This document shows positions 1 through 11,274 of a stretch of 64,000 bases of DNA, piece by piece (position 1 is the stretch's first letter; each line of letters begins with the position of its first letter). This DNA is from Lytechinus variegatus (Eukaryota > Echinodermata > Echinoidea > Temnopleuroida > Toxopneustidae). Below the pieces are notes generated by a model. That model had not been told where the DNA came from. It did not search any database and saw only the letters and a program-made list of their open reading frames with translations. A program made the translations under genes and the position numbers. The stretch covers positions 1,717,501-1,781,500 of the forward strand of contig NC_054750.1 in NCBI RefSeq assembly GCF_018143015.1. The letters are read 5' to 3'.

Positions 1-889
1 AGACAAGAAATTATGATAATGCCAAGTTCTGCCTCCAAACATCGTTTGGCGCAAATTAATTTGACTGATTCCATTGATTACATAATGAAGAGCGAGTTGT
101 CACTAAAGCACAGTAATTATATTTAATGAGACGTTGCAGTATTATAAAAAAATGAGTTTAAAGGCAAAGTAAAGTTTCTAATTCGGTCATGGAAATATTT
201 CAAACTAATCATGCATGGTTAGTTTAGTATTGTTAAAATGAATTAAATTTCTGCTGTATGGAAATAGGTCACCAATTGTTGAATAAATCATGTATAGAAA
301 GAATCTAAAGATACATAATAATAAAATAAATAGTAATAAATGTAAACAGTTGATCATCAGTGTAATACCACATGGCTCTAAAATAATTACATGTTTTTGT
401 TGTTCAAGAGTGAGTTAGCATTAAAGCGCTGTAATATTTAAAAAAAAAATCGTGAAGATGTTGGGATGAAACGACTGGTGAGTTTAGGTGCAATGCTGCC
501 CAGCAAAAACGATTTATAAAAAAAATCCTTTTCTATCATTTCAATCCACATGAATAATAAAGTCATCCTATATTTATTACTGCGCATAAAGTTTTTTAAT
601 GCGTTAAAAAGTGTGATTTCTCTTCAAATACTGAACATGCTGAATTAATTTGTAAATAAAATTGTAATTTGATGTACATTCTTCTCGAAAAGAAAGATGC
701 ATGTCGGTACATATCAATTACATAATTACTAATCGACAAGGACATAAATAAAAACTACGTGGACAATAATTTGTAGGTGTTTTCAAGTTCTGACAAATCT
801 ATTTGTCTTGAGTCAAAATAATGCTTAAATCAATGCATCGAATAACGCATTTTCAGGCAAGCTAAATTAATTTATACTACAACTTGACA
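1..889. other. 5' flank of unit 1, no gene seen
   Basis: AT-rich sequence conserved at 13513-14640 and 25197-26090. I see no coding potential and no convincing signal-peptide exon. Its conservation is explained by the tandem duplication. Confidence 0.5.
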
Positions 890-896
890 AAGCCCT

Positions 897-1214
897 ATGG
901 GTAAAAAAATCCATACAAATGATTGGCTCCGGAGAGTTCATCAGTGGTATAAATTTTACGGTAGATCATGGATGACCGTTTGTGGTGATGACTTGTGGGG
1001 TCTCGAAGATGCTAGGATAGTATGCAGAATGCTCGGTTACGACGGGGCCTTGGAGGCTGGAAGATTAACAAGATTTGGTCATGGATCTGGTGGTATTCTT
1101 CGTGTCGAGTGTTACGGATCAGAAGAGAGCCTAGCAGACTGTTTCGATAAGTCTGACGCAAAACAAATTATTGCAAACATGAATGGGATGCAGGTGCCAT
1201 CTGCTACTCAGGAG
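897..1214 (+). pseudogene. Decayed first SRCR exon of unit 1 (frameshift)
   Basis: The frame reads a divergent SRCR domain (SWMTVCGDD, DARIVCRMLGYDGALEAG, ESLADC). It then loses frame near 1150-1170, where two extra bases lie compared with the copies at 14865 and 26340. The expected ending ([15 protein letters not shown]) is present in the next frame and is followed by a donor-like GT at 1215. The N-terminal VRLVGG block is absent and there is no good splice acceptor. It is probably skipped or non-functional. It could still be used if a different splice site restores frame. Confidence 0.7.
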
Positions 1215-2208
1215 GTAACACAGTGTGTTAATAAAGCCTGAGCTTTTGTACTCGTATACTTGGTATACATATAGGAATTCGAGAAAGACTCGTACAACAC
1301 TTCCATATAACACCTCCATGTTCACTATCCCTGAATTCTGGAATTCCTTTTCTTGTAAATATAAGAGAGGGTTTAAGTTTAGGTACATTTGAACTTTTTC
1401 TAAAATATCACTTTTTGCTTCTTACTCCCAATTCACCCCTCGATTATTTGACAATTATACTGGTCCCGCTTCCGACTGTAGCCTTTTCCCACTCATTTTC
1501 TCCTTTAATATCCTGTTGTAACATATTCTTACTTCGTGGAGCCCCCAACCCATACATCTTTGTTTCGTCATTTTTGGCTGCCGTGACCAAGCATACACTA
1601 TCATCCCTGAAATTTTCTTTCTGCATACACTTCTTAATCTTCTATATACACTCCTGTAATATTTGCGTTCTGTTTGAGAAATCAGCATTGCACAAGCATC
1701 CATTCTTAGCTGGTCTTATTTTTTTTAGTTCTTTATTTCTTTTTAAGCAAATATACAACTATTCAAAATGTTTTATTTATCTTTAATATTTGCTTGTGTT
1801 TTTATTACAAATCTTTAAATTTAAGCTAATTTTTGGTTATTTTTATGATTGATTTACATTGATTTATGACATTTATGAATCTCTGATTTGTATATTGAAT
1901 AATATCCATTCCATATTATACAAATGAAATTAACCAAATAAATCCAAATTCAAGTAGATTCAAGATCTTTTGGGCCAAAGCACTTTGATTGTTTGTATCG
2001 TATACCCATTACACTCCACCATAAAAAATAATAGAAACAATAAATACAAAATAAGTTTAAAAAATAAACAAATATTTCTTTTGTTTCTCATTAAATTCAC
2101 ATGAACAAGTAATTAAAGGACTTCGTGTTATGATATTGAAAACAAATGCCCCATTATCGAAAAAGTCAATAATATGATTATCGACCACCTTCCTTGCTCT
2201 ATTCACAG
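1215..2208 (+). other. Intron-like spacer, nothing recognised
   Basis: AT-rich and T-rich sequence between the decayed exon and the first intact SRCR exon, repeated at 26405-27374 in unit 3. The open frames in it are not supported by family similarity or by conservation of frame between copies. Confidence 0.5.
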
Positions 2209-2532
2209 ACCCCTTTGAAATTCGTCTTGTTGATGGATCTACCGATGCTGAAGGGAGAGTAGAGGTTTTGTATGATGGATCGTGGGGAACTATCTGTGAT
2301 GATTACTGGGATCTGAGAGACGCCAGGGTGGTTTGTACAATGCTGGGGTTTGATGGAGCCTTGGAGGCACCGGGATCTGCGAGGTTTGGTCAGGGATCTG
2401 GTCGCATTCTTCTAACCTGGGTCGGATGTGATGGAACAGAAGACAACCTAGCAGACTGTATTCATCGAGGGATTGGAAATTGGAGTTACTGCGGTCATGG
2501 CAGGGATGCAGGTGTTGTTTGTTACTCAGGAG
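2209..2532 (+). CDS. Gene 1 SRCR exon b
   Basis: One complete SRCR domain in a single exon of 324 bp. The acceptor is attcacag and the donor is ggag/gttggt. Blocks in order are [68 protein letters not shown]. Six cysteines are visible. The closest match is the exon at 27375 in unit 3. Confidence 0.92.
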
Positions 2533-5500
2533 GTTGGTTCCCACAAACAACTGAGAACGTAATCTGATATCTCAAAAATAACGTAATAATTTCTATTGCG
2601 GCTTTTTATCATAATTATTCAGGTGATTTTATTTTCTCGATGTAAGAATCCTCTGAAATTCTTTTTTTTTCTGTTTTATTGGGTCAACAGACAAAGTATA
2701 AACAAACATAACAAATCAAACATCATTAAACTATTTACAGGTTATCAAAATCATTAGAAAAATACACATATATAGATAATAAGAAAAACTAGAAATTTTA
2801 ACATGTCCAAGGGACACAGATGCCCCCGCTAAACGCGATCAGAAATTCATTCAATATGATTAAATTTAATATCTTGCAGAAAACAATATAATTTAGACCT
2901 TTGAATCAACTCGTGTATTTAATGGGCTGCAACCTTTGCCCTTTGACCTGCGGACTACGAATTCGAACTAAATTTTTTTTTAATATATTTTTTAGTTATT
3001 GCACGGAAACCAACTCGCATATTCAATGAGCTGTGACCTTTGACCTGCGGACTCCGAATTCGAATTCGAACATAGCCTGTATTTCGGTGTCATCTACCTA
3101 CACACCAACATTTCTTAAGATCCATTAAATATTTTTTGAGTTATTGCACGGAAACCAACTCGCATATTCAATGAGCTGTGACCTTTGACCTGCGGACTCC
3201 GAAGTCGAACATAGCCTGTATTTTGGTGTCATCTACCTACACACCAACATTTCTGAAGATCCATTAAATATTTTTTTGAGTTATTGCACGGAAACCAACT
3301 CGCATATTCAATGAGCTGTGACCTTTGACCTGCGGACTCCGAAGTCGAACATAGCCTGTATTTTGGTGCCATCTACCTACACACCAAAATATTATTAAAT
3401 CGATTGAATATTTTCGAGTTATTGCGCTAAATCCAAATCGTATATTTAATGAGCTGTGACCTTGACCTGCGGACTCCGAATTCGAACATAGCCTGTATTT
3501 TGGTGTCATCTACCATCACCCCCCCCCCAAAAAAAATGAAATCCATTACATATTTTTTGAGTTATTAGGCGGATACCAAGTGGGGGAATGGACGGACGGA
3601 CAGGGGCAACACTTAATGCCCCCTCCGGACTTCGTCTGCGGGGGCATAAGAAGAACAAAAACCGGAAAGTTGTATGCAATGACACATACGTGATATTTTA
3701 CACAACTTTTATGCCAAGTATTCGTATGCTCATACACAGTAAATAGGATACACACAATGGTACATGTGCAGATGACAAAAAAAAATATAATTCAAACTTC
3801 CATTTCTTAAAATGAGCCGCGGGTTTTTGTCTTTTTTGCCACACAATATTCAATATAGTTTTTGCTTAACAAAAGATCTAAATGCTCCCAAGTTGGTATC
3901 AACTTTGCTGAATTTACAAATAAAAATGAAGTATTTTAATTAAAAAAAATAGGATATGAACTTATCATCCGGATCACCAAATTAGATTTAGTAAAATTGG
4001 AAATAAATTTCTGTATTATAAAATAGTTAACAATTATTGCCACAGGGGTGAAACCTTTCCACAAACACGAAATATATGAACCGAATTTTTCACGGAATTT
4101 GTTACAAAAAGGAGAATTTTTCCTTTTAATCTTGAAAAGATAATTATTAATAAGAATGCATTTGTGAAAAACTTTGAAAAAAAAACGAATGATAGTTGAA
4201 GTTATTGCAATATATTTTATCACATGAAATATTGTCAGAAATATTCATAACGTGCGTCAAGGCTAGATTTCCCACTCAAGATATTAGAAGCGTGGCTGGG
4301 TAATTTGTTAATACCTATCAATTTGAGAATAAACATATGATGACAATCATCACTGTCATGGACATTAGTATTTTGAAGATTAGGAATAAGCCCGTCTTTA
4401 GGGATATTCTGGATAAGAAAATTAACATTTTTTTCTGTCAGAACGGGGTATATTAAAATCCAAGATAGTTCTTCAAACAATTTATGGCTTGGGAGGGGAG
4501 GATTAAGCAAATCTGATATTGTGTGAACATCTTTATCATACCATGCGCCATAATAAAAGTATTGTTTCCTTTTGGAAAGAATCAATCTGTTAAACCATCA
4601 CTGACATGCACCTAGCATGCCTAAGTCAGAAAAACTCCAATAACAAATATCAAAAGTGGCTTGTTCTCGATATATACACCCGGGATATATATACCAGGTG
4701 CGCAAAGAATCAGCAAGCTGTGTACATGTACATCCCAGATATCTTAACACTCATTCAGGGCATATGCTTTGAATCTCGATGGAAAGAGTGAATAGGAGTG
4801 AATTCGGCGATTTTTAAATGCACAAATGTATACACGTACTGTATACCTTGAGAAGGATTTTATTTTGTTTCAACAATGCGAAGTTTCGGGTCGAATGAAA
4901 ATACAAAATCATAGAGACAATGCACTAGTGTTTATACTTCAACTATCTTATTATATTCCCATTACATCCCCCCCCCAAAAAAAAGAGAAAAAAATGATAG
5001 CACAAATATAAATAAAGGAATAGATGAATAAATACACTAAGTGGTATATAAACAATGAATTAATCAAATATCCCTTTGTTTATCAATTACTTAGAGCACC
5101 CAAATCCATTTCAAGTCCGAATGGTAGGTGGATCAAACGAAGCTGAAGGGAGAGTAGAGGTACTGCATGACGGATCCTGGGGAACTATCTGTGATGACTC
5201 GTGGGATCTGAGAGACGCTAGGGTGGTCTGTAGGATGCTGGGGTTTGGTGGAGCCTTGGAAGCCCCGGGGTCTGCACGGTTTGGTGAGGGATCTGGGACA
5301 ATTCTCCTCGACGAACTCGGCTGTATTGGTTCAGAAAACAATCTTGCAGAATGTCCACACCGTGGGACTGAAGTGCATAACTGTGGACACGCCGAAGATG
5401 CAGGCGCTATTTGTTACACAGGAGGTAGTTGAGAAACTAAATGTTTAATAATAACCGCTTTGTTGGCGAAATTTCAAAATACACTTATTGATTAAGCTGT

Positions 5501-8500
5501 TAAAAAACAGGTTCTCTCAAATGTTAACTGCCGATCGTTCAACAGCTACTTTGCCTACTCTCAATTTGGTTTCATTCCATATGGTCTCAACTGCTATTTA
5601 GGCCATGTATTATTTCGTCTAATTTCACTATTTAGACATGTAAATTGTGTATTAAGTATTTGGCCAAGCACCATCCAGTCCATCTTGTTAAATAAATCTT
5701 CATGAAGCAAATTTTTTGTTTGACAAAGTAGACGAAATGGAAATTATACTTTTTTCTTCATTTTCAATTTCAATTTTTGCCGTGTATGTGAACACTACCA
5801 TGGAAAAATGACTGGCGTAAGAGAATAGGGAACTTTCACAATTGCAACTGGGAGGGAGTCTGCAATGTGGTAAAAATCTATTGAGAAAGCAAGTCAAATC
5901 AGAACAGCCGAGAGATTTTTTGCAAAAGTTGTTGTACCGGACAGCAGATTCTGACCGGACGATTAATTGTTTTGATTCACCAATTGTCGACAGAGGCTGC
6001 TTGTCGTGAAGGGCTTTTTATAATAGATTCTCTGCGTTCCAGAAAGAGAAAAATCCCTATTATCAAAGTCTTTATACCAAATTTTGAATGGTTCTTTTTT
6101 TAATCAATTCTATTCTAAGTTACCATAGTTGGCTTCCTTGGCGATCCCAGTGAATAGCTGCAGTAAACATGCTAAGGCAATGGTGTGCGCTTTTAATGTT
6201 AATGTACAATTGCTACGATCATATACTCAAAGCTTCAACAATCGGGCTTTATTGCTTATTTATCGATTTCTTACATCCCTGATACTAATTTCTTCTTCAG
6301 ATAAACAGCATCAATGTATGCCTATATAATAAAAAAGCGTTTTTATAAACTATGCATTTACACCAAGTGAATTGCGTCGTTAAACTAATTCAAACGATAT
6401 CCCTTCCGAGTCTACTGCCTTGTTTTCTTTTCTTTCTTCTTCCTTTTTTTTTGGGGGGGGGTGCTTTCTTTCCTAACATTGTGTCTTTTCTTTTCAATAA
6501 CTGGTTCGTTGCTTTCTTGCATTTTTTTTTGCATTTTTGACTATTGATTGCGAAGCTAGCTGCATCAGCGGACCCCTAATAAAGCGTCTGCGCCGTTGCA
6601 TCACTAGACCGTTAGACTTGGCGGTGGAGGCAGTCAGTCTTGCGCTAAGCCCGAGTGATTGTGTGGTTTTCAGTCGGACGCAAAATAGTAAATATACATA
6701 TATATATATATTCTACTCTGACGTCACGAACTATTTTGATCTCCGATGAATCTCATTTTTATGGTGATATCATGATTAGTCACGTGAAGGGCTCTCGACC
6801 AATCAAATAGCAACATATTTTCAGTAAGGCATACAATATATTATTTATAATATTTTTAGTCATTGGTGTTTTTGTCATTACGTTGTGACTTAAAGAAATT
6901 GCTTTTTTTTATTTACTTAAGAGCGCCCGAATCCATTACAAGTTCGCCTTACTGGTGGGTCTACCAATATTGAAGGCAGAGTAGAAGTCATGCATGATGG
7001 ATCCTGGGGTACTATATGTGATAGTTATTGGGATCTCAGAGACGCCAGGGTGGTTTGTAGGATGCTGGGGTTCGATGGAGCCTTGGAAGCACTGAGATCT
7101 GCTCGGTTCGGTCAGGGATCTGGCCGTTCTCTTCTTTATGGCGTCGGGTGTGACGGAACAGAAGACAACCTAGCAGACTGTGTTCACGCAGGGTTCGGTC
7201 GTTACTCATGTAGCCATTCGAGGGATGCAGGAGCTATTTGTTACTCAGGAAGTACGTTCTAACCCACACAAACACACCCACACACTCACTCACCCAATCC
7301 CCATCCATCCATTGAAGCAGTAATAACGTAGCGTTCTTTAAGCTTATAAGGCGAACCATTGTGTGTAAACCATTGTTCTACCCTAACTCTTTTTTGTGAA
7401 CTGAACGTTTGAGCGCCACCGCTTAAAGATTTATCACCCTAAATATTGTTCCAATAAAAAAGAAGAAAAAAAAATCAAGGGGCTGTAACCCATCTAAAGG
7501 AAAATACAGATTTTAGATATCCATGGAGATTAAGTGAAGTATCCAAAGTTTGCCTTCTGGAGAAAAACTTAAAGGATACGATTTACAAAACAAAACAAAA
7601 ACAAGATACGTACATTAAAATGCGAGGGTTTTTTTTCTACGGTTATTGTTTATATGACATTACATTCATAGACATACTTTACACTTTAACTCTGCTTATG
7701 TATGTTAGATTGGTGGAAGCCAACAGCAAGCTTAGCCTTACAAAGTCAAACAAAGGATAAAATGAAGAATGGTGTTTGGTGGTTACCAGGTCCAAGGAAC
7801 CACATCCATGTATCTTTTGAATGCTGTTGTTTTAAGTGAAAATTATGTGGTTTAATATCATCACATAAACTTAATAAACCTGCATGGTCTGTTTTTTCTC
7901 TTAATACTGTGATTATTTTTCACGCTTTTTCGCTTAGAAAATCCAGACCCGTTAGAGGTCCGCCTTGCCGGTGGATCAAACGAAGCTGAAGGCAGAGTAG
8001 AGGTCATGCATAACGGATCCTGGGGTACTATCTGTGATGTCTGGTGGGATCTGAGAGACGCCAGGGTGGTTTGTCGGATGATGGGGTTTGATGGAGTCTT
8101 GGGAGCACCGCGATCTGCAAGGTTTGGTCAAGGATCTGGTCGCGTTCTGCTGAAGTATGTCAACTGTGAAGGAACTGAAGACAATCTAGCAGACTGTGCT
8201 CATGCAGGGATTGGTTGTTATTCATGTCAACATGCAAGGGATGCAGGAGCCATTTGTTATTCTGAAGGTAGTGGGTAGACTTTGTTTACTTCTAATTAAT
8301 TATCTTTTTATTTCCATTAAAACAATTTGTTTGTAACAGACACAAAAAGATCTTTGAACTGAAATGGTACTAATATATCATATTATAGTATGAATGTGGC
8401 TCTAGAAATGGTATTGATTATTTCATTGATAAGTGAGTAATACAAACATATTTCAACTCATTCTAGATTTGGACTGTTATCTTTATTTACCTCCATATAA

Positions 8501-10118
8501 ACGAGAACTTGTTTGATTGTTCTTAATATGTATATTTTATCTTAGTAAGTTCACTTTCCAATCCATATGCCTTTGAACACTGTCAGGTGTTTACGTCAAT
8601 GTCTACTTCAACGCTTTATATTTTGATATCCATTTTTTCATTCCTTCTATTCCTTCATCTTATATCATTTTCATCTACCTTGCCATTAAAAAAACTGTTT
8701 TGACGACTATTTACGCCCAATTTAAGTCACGAGTTAAGCCAAACCATTTAATTCATGATTTACCTGTAGTCAATTTATTGATGATTAATGTAAGGCTATC
8801 AGTTTCAAATTAAATTTCCCCTAAAAATTGTATGTGGTAAGTATGATGTGTCAGCTCGACAGATACATTGTACGCCTGATATAAATTATCTTTTGTTATT
8901 TTTCTCTATGATTTGAAAAATGGCAAAAAGAAGCTGCTGAAATCTGCTTTGAAACTGCTTTGATTTGAAAAATGTTAGTTTAAAAATAGTATTTTATATA
9001 CTTGTAATATCCTACTTTTTCTTCATGTTTCGCCAAACATCTATAAATGCTTTTTTCTTCTTCTTCCAGTTCTTTCTAGTACTTCTAATTTCGAGACGAA
9101 TCCGTGGACTTTGGTCCTAAGTACAGAACCAGAAGGGCTCACAACCGATATGGGCAACACTTCCCTGAACAGAAATCCTAACAAACTTGAAAATTTCAAT
9201 CCCAATGAGCCTATAAATCTACCATCAAATAATGTCCATGGCAAACTTTTCCTTTTGCTCGTAATTTGCATTCCAGTCTCGAGTTTCATGGTTTTAGCAG
9301 CCTTTGTATTTGGCCTATGTCGAAGGCAGATGAAACGAGCGAAACAGAGTTCTGAAACTAGTACATACATGGATTTAATGCATTCCAATACTGTTGCCCG
9401 TCAGGACTTAACTTATCAAGATCTGAGTTCTCCACCGAAATTACCGGAACGCTGGTCAGCCGTTATTTCTCATCATAACAAACCGCAAATAGCCTCAGCA
9501 GAATATGAAAGTCCAACCGACGTCAGTCATGAATACACGGACCTAAACACCATTTTCGAGAAAAAATCAGTTTCTCAGGATGAATTTAATGATGATTATC
9601 TTTCAACAATTGCTAAAGATTCAGAGCCAAGGGTGTATATGGAGATAGGAACGAAAACAGTTGAAGCATGTTATGAAAATCGAATAAGGGCACAAAGAAT
9701 AACAGAGAATAGTACACAGGATACTGCTCATAAATATATGGACATGAGGCCAATCGGACGAAGGATCTCAGAAATCCAAGACACAGGGTTAGACAGTTAC
9801 CTTCGACCAACCCCTGCAAGCATGTCCAAGTCATGTTTGCACTTTCCAGAAGGAACACCTACCTCTGATGTGGCAGAAAATGGCAACATAACTGTTCAGG
9901 ATAAAGCTCACAAGTACATGGATATGAATATTGTGTATCAGAAGCCTGCATATGGCTCAGGCTCAGATGTTGATGGCTACCTTCTTTCCGGTATCACGCC
10001 AGCAAACACTGACCAAGATATTGACGGATATCTTTTTCCAAGCTTTACATCCACCAAACGCAAAGTGATTCCGAATCAACGAAGCAATATGAACGGGTCA
10101 AGTCAACAGCAGAAGTAA
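2209..10118 (+). CDS. Gene 1: multi-SRCR transmembrane receptor (gene model)
   Basis: Proposed coding exons are 2209-2532, 5095-5424, 6922-7251, 7938-8267 and 9070-10118. All join in phase 1, so any subset stays in frame. The product would have four SRCR domains, a stalk of about 58 residues, one transmembrane helix and a cytoplasmic tail of about 265 residues rich in Tyr motifs. SRCR domains bind proteins and microbial or host polyanions in other receptors; the ligand here is unknown. The first exon with the signal peptide was not found. A decayed SRCR exon lies upstream at 897-1214. Genes 2 and 3 downstream are tandem paralogues in the same orientation. The exon set is inferred from splice sites and homology among the copies; alternative exon use is likely. 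Confidence 0.8.
2533..5094 (+). other. Intron with tandem-repeat element
   Basis: Contains the repeat element at 2820-3647. The rest (3648-5094) is AT-rich intron sequence also found at 28381-30281 in unit 3. I see no gene in it. Confidence 0.6.
2820..3647. mobile_element. Non-autonomous element with internal ~140 bp tandem repeats
   Basis: The ends are inverted: ATGCCCCCGC at 2820-2829 and GCGGGGGCAT at 3638-3647. Inside are about four to five tandem copies of a ~140 bp unit, each containing 'gagctgtgacctttgacctgcgg'-type sequence and 'catagcctgtattttggtg'. The copy in unit 3 (27983-28380) has fewer repeats and a damaged right end. No protein is encoded. Confidence 0.7.
5095..5424 (+). CDS. 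Gene 1 SRCR exon c
   Basis: Complete SRCR domain of 110 codons. The acceptor is attacttag and the donor ggag/gtagtt. It reads [18 protein letters not shown], then [52 protein letters not shown]. Six cysteines. The acidic [10 protein letters not shown] segment and AECPHRG set it apart from exons b, d and e. It pairs with the unit 3 exon at 30282. Confidence 0.92.
5425..6921 (+). other. Intron, no gene
   Basis: AT-rich intron. The segment near 6540-6680 ('agctagctgcatcagcggacccc' to 'tttcagtcggacgc') recurs at 34140-34265 in unit 3, consistent with shared ancestry. No coding or RNA gene is recognised. Confidence 0.55.
6922..7251 (+). CDS. Gene 1 SRCR exon d
   Basis: Complete SRCR domain of 110 codons. 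The acceptor is tttacttaag and the donor ggaa/gtacgt, close to consensus. It reads [31 protein letters not shown], a Leu in place of the usual Pro (GALEALRS), [18 protein letters not shown], and the short [13 protein letters not shown] ending. Six cysteines. It pairs with unit 3 exon 34529-34861. Confidence 0.92.
7252..7937 (+). other. Intron, nothing recognised
   Basis: Intron between exons d and e. Parts recur at 34862-35305 in unit 3. No feature seen. Confidence 0.5.
7938..8267 (+). CDS. Gene 1 SRCR exon e
   Basis: Complete SRCR domain of 110 codons. The acceptor is tttcgcttag and the donor gaag/gtagtg. It reads [67 protein letters not shown]. It has a seventh cysteine in GIGCYSC, unusual in this array. 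The homologue in unit 2 is at 19403. Unit 3 has lost this exon. Confidence 0.92.
8268..9069 (+). other. Final intron of gene 1
   Basis: Closely matches 19733-20543 (unit 2) and 35310-35957 (unit 3). It ends in a long pyrimidine tract and a ttcttccag acceptor. No gene. Confidence 0.6.
9070..10118 (+). CDS. Gene 1 stalk, transmembrane and cytoplasmic tail exon
   Basis: Last coding exon, phase 1 entry, 348 residues, stop at 10116. It opens with a Ser/Thr/Asn-rich stalk containing an N-glycosylation sequon (NTS). A hydrophobic helix follows (about 9246-9320, [20 protein letters not shown]) with a basic stop-transfer segment (CRRQMKRAK). The tail has 14 tyrosines, including YMDL and YQDL spaced by 12 (9366-9425), a PxxPxR motif (9435-9452), YESP, YTDL, YMEI, YENR, two YMDM and YQKP. 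By known SH2 preferences, YxxM suits PI3K p85, YxNx suits Grb2 and YxxP suits Crk-type domains. Actual phosphorylation is not shown. It resembles the tails at 20544 and 35958 closely. Confidence 0.9.
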
Positions 10119-10496
10119 ATTAAATGTTAAAGGAACATCGCAATCCAGCGGACAAAATGGGAATCATGATTACATGGACATGGAATATGCTCGCCAAGAT
10201 CCAAAAATTGTTCTAGCCCATGAGGGCTTGACGAGTCATTTCATTTTTTCCCACTTAAAAAAAATAGCGGTCTAATTGTATTTGAATATTGATGTGTTGT
10301 ACATTGCAGTTATACAATTTATGTAGTACTTGGTTTAGTTTGTTTCATATATATTTAAAAATGAGGAAATGAATCAAATCTATGAAACCAAATATTAATC
10401 ATATAGATTGATGGTTTTCCTTATTTGAATGTGGCATCTATACCATGTATGATAATGTGTTCCTGTAAATAGTTGTATCTACCCCTAATCCTACGG
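10119..10496 (+). other. 3' flank of gene 1 with out-of-frame tail relic
   Basis: Presumed 3' UTR. In the +1 frame, open from 10093 to 10274, it encodes a further DYMDMEYARQ motif (Tyr codon at 10171). The same +1 offset is found after the stops of genes 2 and 3. I see no clear poly(A) signal. Confidence 0.55.
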
Positions 10497-10640
10497 GTAC
10501 CCATTCACTTCATCTAGGTCGAGTGCAGCACAATTGGGGTAAATTTCTTGCTGAACGAAAACAAGCTATGGCTGGGATTCGAATCCACGAAAGTCTTAAC
10601 CACTAGACCACAGCGCGTCGCGACGCCCCCCCCCCAAGTA
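10497..10640 (-). mobile_element. tRNA-related SINE, minus strand
   Basis: Read on the minus strand it has a B-box-like TGGATTCGAATCCC inside a degenerate tRNA-like 5' region ('gtggtctagtggttaag'). The body continues through 'gttcagcaagaaatt'. The same element sits at the matching place in unit 2 (22857-22990), so it predates that duplication. A related copy is nested at 53458-53856. Confidence 0.75.
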
Positions 10641-11274
10641 GTCACAAAACTTGAACTGGTTCTTGTTATAATTTTTTTGGCTCGGCGCATTCGCTTACGA
10701 AATGGAAAATTGTGATGATCTACGACAGCAATCAGTCTTGCACTGAGCAACATGATGTTGATTACCATAAACATTGCCATTTCTGTATAGCGTGGCGTAT
10801 GGTTATCCTAACATTATACAGATGTAGGCCTCATTTATATTTTGGGGCGCCCATATTACATTTTATCAGGACATTCAGACTGCTTGCCGGTAGACAAATT
10901 TGCAAGAATATATCATATTCGGCAGAAATGAGATTATCATAATTAAGTAATTTGATATTTATACCAGACTTCTAGTTAGTGGAGAATCCAGAGGGGAACA
11001 TCTGGTACGTGCCACCCCCCCTTGAAACCTAAAAATAAAAGTGGAAGGAAAGGGAGGGGGGAGAACAAGAGAAAAAAGAGGAGAAGGAAATGGGGGAAGG
11101 AAAGAAAGGGTAAGAAGTAGGGGATAAAAAAAGTAGGGGAAAGTGAAAGATACAAAAAAAATCAAGATGGAAAAATGAAGAACATGAATGAATCCCAAGT
11201 ATCAGTTGTTATGTCAAAATATTGTGAATCTAAGAGCCTCAAAGTCCTTACCGCCTTTTCTATCAAATCAAATA
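10641..11274. other. Intergenic, purine-rich tract
   Basis: Intergenic sequence partly shared with 22991-23400. From about 11036 to 11180 the + strand is almost all A and G, a simple low-complexity purine tract. No gene. Confidence 0.5.

Noticed and set aside
1415-1786. 123-residue open frame in the intron of unit 1
   Set aside because: The frame is not maintained in the unit 3 copy and has no domain; it is a T-rich intron artefact.
3000-3560. CRISPR-like direct repeats
   Set aside because: Units are ~140 bp without short unique spacers and lie in a eukaryotic intron. It is an internal tandem repeat of a mobile element.
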